From positions 1,860,001-1,924,000 of the forward strand of contig OY720098.1 of assembly GCA_963082875.1 (NCBI GenBank): a stretch of 64,000 nt of DNA. Reading direction: 5' to 3'. The notes under the pieces were generated by a model that was not told the DNA's origin, searched no databases, and saw nothing but the letters and a program-made list of their open reading frames with translations. Below are positions 56,146-64,000 of the stretch, one piece after another. Every line of letters begins with the position of its first letter. The first letter of the stretch is position 1. The position numbers were made by a program, and so were the translations under genes. The DNA comes from Corella eumyota. Its lineage: Eukaryota; Chordata; Ascidiacea; Phlebobranchia; Corellidae.

Positions 56146-59100
56146 ATGTTGCCCAAGAAAGCATTCGTGAAATGCACTTCTTTGGTTCAAGTTAGACTTT
56201 ATATTGTTTGGTTTTTACATATATTTGCTGTTTTAAATACAGTCTCTTTTGTACCAGTTGCAACTGGGCAGTGTGCTCAGTTAAAAAAGTACCTGGAAAT
56301 TTGCAAGTTACGAAATTTGGAATATGGACATTGCCTTGGAAGGTAATATTTTGTTTTTGAAAACTTGGTCAACGGTAAATTGGTTAGGACACTTGCATAT
56401 ACTACCTAAGGTATTGGGTCCAATACTTACTGCTTCTATGCTAAAACGGCCTCAAGTAAGGCGCTAAAAAACGATATAAGATCTTTTAATACAAAAACCA
56501 ACCAGCAGCTTAGTTATCTAACAAATATGATCTAGAATATTCCAAACTGCCTAAGGAAAATCAAGACTGCTCCAAGGTAACAAAATTTACTTTATGTTTA
56601 AGGCCGTAAAGTTGGCTTTTTTACATTGGAGATAAATAATGATTAAAAATAATATTAAATAATTTTATTGGGGACAAATTAATTTTTTTTAAATACGTTG
56701 TTGGGGAAATCCTCTATATCGTTATTTGTGTGACCAACGTGGGTTTTATTTGTATTTCGTTTTCAATAATAATTTTATAAATATTTGTAGAAATTGCTGC
56801 CAAAATCGGATAGGAAATATTTTACATTTAATATGCAACAAAAAAGGTAAGTTTTACATAAATTAATTTAAGCACATGAGGTCGTGGGTTCAATCTCCAA
56901 TGAGCTTATGCTGTAGCGCCCTTGAGTAAGGCGCTATAAACGGTATGAACTCCTGCTGAGCCAGCACTTAATCAGCAGTATAATTATCGGGCAAATATAA
57001 TCTTTATAATATCCCTAACTGCCACAGGCAACTCGAGACTGGGTCGGAGTAACTGATGTTACTCTATGTTTAAGTCGCACATTCGACTTTCCCACATCGA
57101 GGATAAAGATATAAACAAAAAAAAACTAACCTGCCATTAAACTGGACAAATGGTTTATGTTTTGTACTAAGAAAAAATTAAGTTTAAAATTCATGAATTT
57201 TTATGATATTTTTGAATAGAAGAATCTTCTATTGATTTCTCCCCAACACAACAACCAAAAATATTTTTATCAAACTATTTTTCACGCAACCAATATGTAC
57301 CAAAAAGTAAGTTTGTTGGTGTTTTAAGTGATGATATTTATAAAAACCTATTTTGGGAAAATATGTAACTGTAAAATCTATCAAAAACTATTTTTAAATA
57401 AAATTGATTTTTATATGTTTTATTTTTTGTCATATTTTTAGAATACAACTGTTTTTTTTAGTTTGAAATTGCATATCTTTTATATTTTGATGTATATATG
57501 TATTTTTTATTTCTATATTGACATTCCTGCGAAAAAAAAACTTAAAAGCAAAAGTAATTGAAAATAAAATAGTTTTAAAAATAAAAAAATTATTTATTTT
57601 AGTTGTAAGAAATTTTGGAGGTGATTCCAATTATGCTGGATCAAAAATTTTATCATTTTGTGATATTTCAAACAATTCAAAGAAGTGCGGAAATCAACTT
57701 TATATCACAAAGTAAGAATAAAATAGTTTTTTTATCATATTTATATTTATTAAGTAATTCAAAACATAACTGATTTAAACTTAGTTTTTTAGTTACTTAT
57801 CATACATTTTTAGTATCTTACTATATTTTTTATTTTATTTTTTATTTTTTTGTATATATAATTTATCCTCGATGTGGGAAAGTCGAATGCGCGACCTAAA
57901 CATAGAGTAACATCAGTTACTCCGACTCAGTCTCGAGTTGCCTGTGGCAGTTTGGGATATTATAGATAATAATTGCTTCATAATTAAGCTTTTAATTAAG
58001 TGTTGGCTCAGCAGGAGTTCATACCGCTATATCGCCTTACTCAAAGGCGCTGCAGCATGAGAGCAGTGGGGATTGAAGCCACGACCTCATGGTGGTGTAG
58101 CAAGTGTTCTTACCACTAAACCACGGTTCCGGCTTTCTTATATTGGTAATGTGATAACTAAACAACTGATTAAATCTAATTTTCTAAAATACTTATAATG
58201 CAATGTTAGTTTATTTTATTTATCTGCTTATACAAGTTATGTTTTAAAAATAATCTAAATGAAAATAATTTCTATTTTGATATTTCAGGTTTTCATGTTT
58301 AAGATGGAATTGTTGTTGGAATCAGGAATTAAATATTTGTTATCATTCAACTAATAAAAGTAAGACACATTAGCTTTATATTATATCTAAGTAAGGTAGT
58401 GGTGGTAGAACATATATTACTTAATATTTTTAAGAAAAGAAAAAACAGAAAACCTATGGTATATATATGCACGAATTTGTCAGGCATAAAGTTTTATATT
58501 TAAATACCTTAGTTTAACCAAATTAAGGTCCTTTTTATTAGAAATAATGTTAAGAATAAAATAAAAAATTTTAATATTTTTAAGCTATCGAAGATTTTAG
58601 GATTTTTGTTTAGTCATTTTCGTATCACACATATGACATTTGTATATTTTTAGTTATTCATCTACAAAAAAAATGTCCAGCGGGATATACTAATCCACCC
58701 AGGTGCACTGGTAAATCCATTGTTACTAGATTTGTTTTAATTTTATTAATAGTCAAAACCAATGTTACAAGAAATACTGATTAATATACAGTTTAAAAAC
58801 TAAAAAAGAGTTTTGCTAATTAACTATTGCTGTATAAATCTTATATTTAAAAAATGTTGGTTTGTTTGTAAAAATGACTTTATAAGAGTTTTATTCTTCC
58901 TATTAGACCCCGATAATTGTGATCCTGACCCATGTAAGAATGGGGTTTGTGTTGATGGGGACGACTCTTACACTTGCACTTGTCACTCTGGCTGGACTGG
59001 AATTAACTGTGATACTAGTATGTTGTTGTTCAACATTTTTAGTATTCAACATTTTTAGTATTCAACATTTTTAGTTTTTAAAATTTTAAGTATTCAACAT

Positions 59101-62100
59101 TTTTAGTATTTAACATTTTTAGTAACTTTTAACAAACTTATTATTAGACCCAGATGATTGTGATCCTGACCCATGTAAGAATGGGGTTTGTGTTGATGGG
59201 AACGACTCTTACACTTGCACTTGTCACTCTGGTTGGACTGGAATTAACTGTGATACTGGTATGTTGTTGTTACTTTTCTAGTTTAGTGACAAAGTTATGA
59301 TATAATTTTCTTATTGGTTTAGCACTAATTATAAAATTTAGAAATAATAAATTGATGTACCATAAATAGTTTGACAATACTCTATCTTGGGCCTTGTCAA
59401 ACTGTTAATGATCCTATTTTTGATATTTCCTGCTCTTTTTTGAGTAAGGATCATGATATTTTATTTTTTACTTAGGCATAAAACTATATTAAGAATAACA
59501 ATTAAGTAGTGTCATTGCATTTCTAACTAAATAAAGATAATTGGTAATTAAGGGCCACAGTAGGGTAATGCAAGTTACTTTATATCAAAACTGTGGAGTT
59601 TTAGAAAATTTTGTTAAACTAAAATTAAAAAATTTTGCTATAGGTTATATTGATTAATTTATTGATCGCAAATTTATTTTTTTTAAGGTTTAAAAAAATC
59701 AAAATGTGATAATTGTAACAAATGTGATCCCGATCCATGTAAGAATGGGGTTTGTGTTGGAGGGGACGACTCTTATACTTGCACTTGTCACTCTGGCTGG
59801 ACTGGAACTAACTGTGATACTAGTATGTTTTTGTTCAACATTTTAGTATTCAACATTTTCAGTATTCAACATTTTTAGTATTTAACATTTTTAGTATTCA
59901 ACATTTTGGTATTCAACATTTTTAGTATTCAACATTTTTAGTATTCAACATTTTTAGTATTCAACATTTTTAGTATTCTACGTTTTTAGTATTTAACATT
60001 TTTAGTATTCAACATTTTGGTATTCAACATTTTTAGTATTCAACATTTTTAGTATTCAACATTTTTAGTATTCTACATTTTTAGTATTTAACATTTTTAG
60101 TATTTAAAATTTTTAGTATTCAACATTTTTAGTATTCAACATTTTTAGTATTTAACATGTTTAGTATTCAACATTTTTAGTATTCAACTTTTTAGTATTT
60201 AACATTTTTAGTATTTAACATTTTTAGTATTCAACATTTTTAGTATTCAACATTTTTAGTATTCAACATTTTTAGTATTCAACATTTTTAGTATTCAACA
60301 TTTTTAGTATTCAACATTTTTAGTATTCAACATTTTTAGTATTCAACGTTTTTAATATTCAACATTTTTAGTGTTCAACATTTTTAGTATTCAACATTTT
60401 TAGTATTCAACATTTTTGGTAACTTTTAACAAACTTATTACTAGACCCAGATGATTGTGTTCCTGACCCATGTAAGAATGGGGTTTGTGTTGATGGGGAC
60501 GACTCTTACACTTGTACTTGTCACTCTGGCTGGACTGGAACTAACTGTGATACTAGTATGTTGTTGTTTAAAATTTTTAGTATTCAACATTTTTAGTATT
60601 CAACATTTTTAGTATTCAACATTTTTAGTATTCAACATTTTTAGTATTTAGCATTTTTAGTATTTAATATTTCTAGTATTCAACATTTTTAGTATTCAAC
60701 ATTTTTAGTATTCAACATTTTTAATATTCAACATTTTTAGTATTCAACATTTTAATTATTCAACATTTTTGGTATTCAACATTTTTAGTATTTAACATTT
60801 TTAGTAACTTTTAACAAACTTATTATTAGACCCAGATGATTGTAATCCCGATCCATGTAAGAATGGGGTTTGTGTTGGAGGGGACGACTCTTATACTTGC
60901 ACTTGTCACTTTGGTTGGACTGGAACTAACTGTGATACTAGTATGTTTTTGTTCAACATTTTAGTATTCAACATTTTCAGTATTCAACATTTTTAGTATT
61001 TAACATTTTTAGTATTCAACATTTTGGTATTCAACATTTTTAGTATTCAACATTTTTAGTATTCAACATTTTTAGTATTCAACATTTTTAGTATTCTACG
61101 TTTTTAGTATTTAACATTTTTAGTATTCAACATTTTGGTATTCAACATTTTTAGTATTCAACATTTTTAGTATTCAACATTTTTAGTATTCTACATTTTT
61201 AGTATTTAACATTTTTAGTATTTAAAATTTTTAGTATTCAACATTTTTAGTATTCAACATTTTTAGTATTTAACATGTTTAGTATTCAACATTTTTAGTA
61301 TTCAACTTTTTAGTATTTAACATTTTTAGTATTTAACATTTTTAGTATTCAACATTTTTAGTATTCAACATTTTTAGTATTCAACATTTTTAGTATTCAA
61401 CATTTTTAGTATTCAACATTTTTAGTATTCAACATTTTTAGTATTCAACATTTTTAGTATTCAACGTTTTTAATATTCAACATTTTTAGTGTTCAACATT
61501 TTTAGTATTCAACATTTTTAGTATTCAACATTTTTGGTAACTTTTAACAAACTTATTACTAGACCCAGATGATTGTGTTCCTGACCCATGTAAGAATGGG
61601 GTTTGTGTTGATGGGGACGACTCTTACACTTGTACTTGTCACTCTGGCTGGACTGGAACTAACTGTGATACTAGTATGTTGTTGTTTAAAATTTTTAGTA
61701 TTCAACATTTTTAGTATTCAACATTTTTAGTATTCTACATTTTTAGTATTTAACATTTTTAGTATTTAAAATTTTTAGTATTCAACATTTTTAGTATTCA
61801 ACATTTTTAGTATTTAACATGTTTAGTATTCAACATTTTTAGTATTCAACTTTTTAGTATTTAACATTTTTAGTATTTAACATTTTTAGTATTCAACATT
61901 TTTAGTATTCAACATTTTTAGTATTCAACATTTTTAGTATTCAACATTTTTAGTATTCAACATTTTTAGTATTCAACATTTTTAGTATTCAACATTTTTA
62001 GTATTCAACGTTTTTAATATTCAACATTTTTAGTGTTCAACATTTTTAGTATTCAACATTTTTAGTATTCAACATTTTTGGTAACTTTTAACAAACTTAT

Positions 62101-63335
62101 TACTAGACCCAGATGATTGTGTTCCTGACCCATGTAAGAATGGGGTTTGTGTTGATGGGGACGACTCTTACACTTGTACTTGTCACTCTGGCTGGACTGG
62201 AACTAACTGTGATACTAGTATGTTGTTGTTTAAAATTTTTAGTATTCAACATTTTTAGTATTCAACATTTTTAGTATTCAACATTTTTAGTATTCAACAT
62301 TTTTAGTATTTAGCATTTTTAGTATTTAATATTTCTAGTATTCAACATTTTTAGTATTCAACATTTTTAGTATTCAACATTTTTAATATTCAACATTTTT
62401 AGTATTCAACATTTTAAGTATTCAACATTTTTGGTATTCAACATTTTTAGTATTTAACATTTTTAGTAACTTTTAACAAACTTATTATTAGACCCAGATG
62501 ATTGTAATCCCGATCCATGTAAGAATGGGGTTTGTGTTGGAGGGGACGACTCTTATACTTGCACTTGTCACTTTGGTTGGACTGGAACTAACTGTGATAC
62601 TAGTATGTTTTTGTTCAACATTTTAGTATTCAACATTTTCAGTATTCAACATTTTTAGTATTTAACATTTTTAGTATTCAACATTTTGGTATTCAACATT
62701 TTTAGTATTCAACATTTTTAGTATTCAACATTTTTAGTATTCAACATTTTTAGTATTCTACGTTTTTAGTATTTAACATTTTTAGTATTCAACATTTTGG
62801 TATTCAACATTTTTAGTATTCAACATTTTTAGTATTCAACATTTTTAGTATTCTACATTTTTAGTATTTAACATTTTTAGTATTTAAAATTTTTAGTATT
62901 CAACATTTTTAGTATTCAACATTTTTAGTATTTAACATGTTTAGTATTCAACATTTTTAGTATTCAACTTTTTAGTATTTAACATTTTTAGTATTTAACA
63001 TTTTTAGTATTCAACATTTTTAGTATTCAACATTTTTAGTATTCAACATTTTTAGTATTCAACATTTTTAGTATTCAACATTTTTAGTATTCAACATTTT
63101 TAGTATTCAACATTTTTAGTATTCAACGTTTTTAATATTCAACATTTTTAGTGTTCAACATTTTTAGTATTCAACATTTTTAGTATTCAACATTTTTGGT
63201 AACTTTTAACAAACTTATTACTAGACCCAGATGATTGTGTTCCTGACCCATGTAAGAATGGGGTTTGTGTTGATGGGGACGACTCTTACACTTGTACTTG
63301 TCACTCTGGCTGGACTGGAACTAACTGTGATACTA
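56146..63335 (+). CDS. Secreted trefoil + EGF-repeat protein (3' end not reached)
   Basis: Exons: 56146-56342, 56791-56846, 57220-57306, 57603-57711, 58289-58359, 58654-58710, then EGF exons 58907-59017, 59148-59258, 59688-59822, 60445-60555, 60830-60940, 61563-61673, 62107-62217, 62492-62602, 63225-63335. That is at least 533 aa with no stop codon reached. The N-terminus has a hydrophobic [15 protein letters not shown] stretch, a signal peptide or anchor, ending near ATGQ. Two trefoil (P-type) domains follow: C43 with x9, x9, x4 and CC spacing ending LGRNCCQN, and [14 protein letters not shown] then NCCWNQ...CYHS. A spacer [14 protein letters not shown] leads to nine near-identical EGF modules of the form [20 protein letters not shown], one per 111-nt phase 1-1 exon (exon 9 has an extra CDNCNK start). 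Such modules sit in secreted mucus or matrix proteins. The function is unknown. Confidence 0.85.
56360..56640 (+). repeat. Degenerate tRNA-SINE, trefoil/EGF intron 1
   Basis: AACTTGGTCAACGGTAAATT head, AAGGTATTGGGTCCAATAC box B region, GGCCTCAAGTAAGGCGC; old. Confidence 0.55.
56872..57122 (+). repeat. 5'-truncated tRNA-SINE, trefoil/EGF intron 2
   Basis: Starts at CACATGAGGTCGTGGGTTCA and matches the consensus to GATATAAACAAAAAAAAAC; little diverged. Confidence 0.8.
57850..58132 (-). repeat. tRNA-SINE, trefoil/EGF intron 4
   Basis: Inverted full copy from TTGTATATATAATTTATCCT to AACCACGGTTCCGG. Confidence 0.8.
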
Positions 63336-64000
63336 GTATGTTGTTGTTTAAAATTTTTAGTATTCAACATTTTTAGTATTCAACATTTTTAGTATTCAAC
63401 ATTTTTAGTATTCAACATTTTTAGTATTTAGCATTTTTAGTATTTAATATTTCTAGTATTCAACATTTTTAGTATTCAACATTTTTAGTATTCAACATTT
63501 TTAATATTCAACATTTTTAGTATTCAACATTTTAAGTATTCAACATTTTTGGTATTCAACATTTTTAGTATTCAACATTTTTAGTATTCAACATTTTTAG
63601 TATTCAACATTTTTAATATTCAACATTTTTAGTATTCAACATTTTTAGTATTCAACATTTTTAATATTTAACATTTTAGTATTCAACATTTTTAGTATTC
63701 AACATTTTTAGTATTCAATATTTTTAGTATTCAACATTTTTAGTATTTAACATTTTTAGTGTTAAACATTTTTAGTATTTAACATTTTTAGTATTCAACA
63801 TTTTAGTATTCAACATTTTAAGTATTTAACATTTTTAGTGTTAAACATTTTTAGTATTTAACATTTTTAGTATTCAACATTTTTAGTATTCAACATTTTT
63901 GGTATTCTACATTTTTAATGTTCAACATTTTTAGTATTTAACATTTCAGTATTTAACATTTTTAGTATTCAACATATTTAGTATTCAACATTTTAAGTAT
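59018..64000. repeat. 16-bp minisatellite AACATTTTTAGTATTC in successive EGF-gene introns
   Basis: The unit tattcaacatttttag and simple variants (TATTTAAC, GGTATTC, TTCTAC, GTGTTC) fill nearly every base of the introns after EGF exons 7 and 9-15, and run to the window end. Exon-proximal stretches AGTATGTTGTTG (donor side) and AACTTTTAACAAACTTATTA (acceptor side) are conserved and unique. The intron after exon 8 (59259-59687) is the exception and carries ordinary sequence. Confidence 0.95.
60071..63392. repeat. 1,662-bp tandem duplication carrying three EGF exons
   Basis: Exon starts 60445, 60830 and 61563 recur at 62107, 62492 and 63225, each exactly 1,662 bp later, and landmark variants in the minisatellite recur at the same offset (TTCTAC at 60071 and 61733). 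Copy 1 is about 60071-61732 and copy 2 about 61733-63392. An older 1,118-bp offset relates exon 10 to 12 and 13 to 15. Confidence 0.9.

Overview
The window is strongly AT-rich nuclear DNA from an animal: genes have many short exons, GT-AG introns, and introns packed with tRNA-derived SINEs and MITEs. The gene set (VPS35, an ACP5-type phosphatase, SLC25A51, NBN, an SLC6 transporter, an opsin, a fibrinogen-domain exon and a trefoil/EGF secreted protein), the compact introns and the repeat style suggest an invertebrate deuterostome, most likely an ascidian tunicate of the Ciona type. That placement is inference only. All exon joins below were made by reading splice sites and frames by hand and comparing with remembered family sequences; no search was run.

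Layout. 1-5.8 kb: a decayed Gypsy-type LTR element (minus) with a 509-bp hAT-like MITE inserted in it, the last exon of a fibrinogen-domain gene (+), a cluster of TGACGTCA octamers and a short MITE. 5.85-15.9 kb: complete VPS35 on the minus strand (17 coding exons, 806 aa). 17.8-22.1 kb: complete ACP5-like purple acid phosphatase, minus (6 exons, 340 aa). 23.2-24.0 kb: single-exon SLC25A51-like mitochondrial NAD+ carrier, minus. 25.7-29.5 kb: alkyl-sulfatase-type metallo-beta-lactamase-fold enzyme, plus (6 exons, 619 aa). 29.8-37.7 kb: complete nibrin/NBN, plus (15 exons, 753 aa). 38.1-39.0 kb: a young 902-bp palindromic element with 396-bp arms. 39.8-48.3 kb: SLC6 transporter, plus (11 exons, 591 aa). 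50.2-53.8 kb: opsin-family GPCR, minus (6 exons, 355 aa). 56.1 kb to at least 63.3 kb: a secreted trefoil + EGF-repeat protein, plus, whose EGF exons lie inside expanding 16-bp minisatellite introns; the gene may continue beyond the window.

The genes do not form a functional cluster: endosomal retromer, lysosomal/secreted phosphatase, mitochondrial NAD+ import, sulfate-ester hydrolysis, DNA-break repair, amino-acid uptake, light sensing and a secreted matrix or mucus protein. What they share is repeat load. Almost every intron longer than about 300 bp holds at least one recognisable dispersed repeat, mainly one ~290-bp tRNA-headed SINE with more than 40 copies or fragments on both strands. 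The most notable items are the palindromic element, the exact 1,662-bp tandem duplication of EGF exons, the minisatellite that appears to have grown from a VPS35 splice acceptor, and the opsin whose stop codon lies in a SINE remnant.
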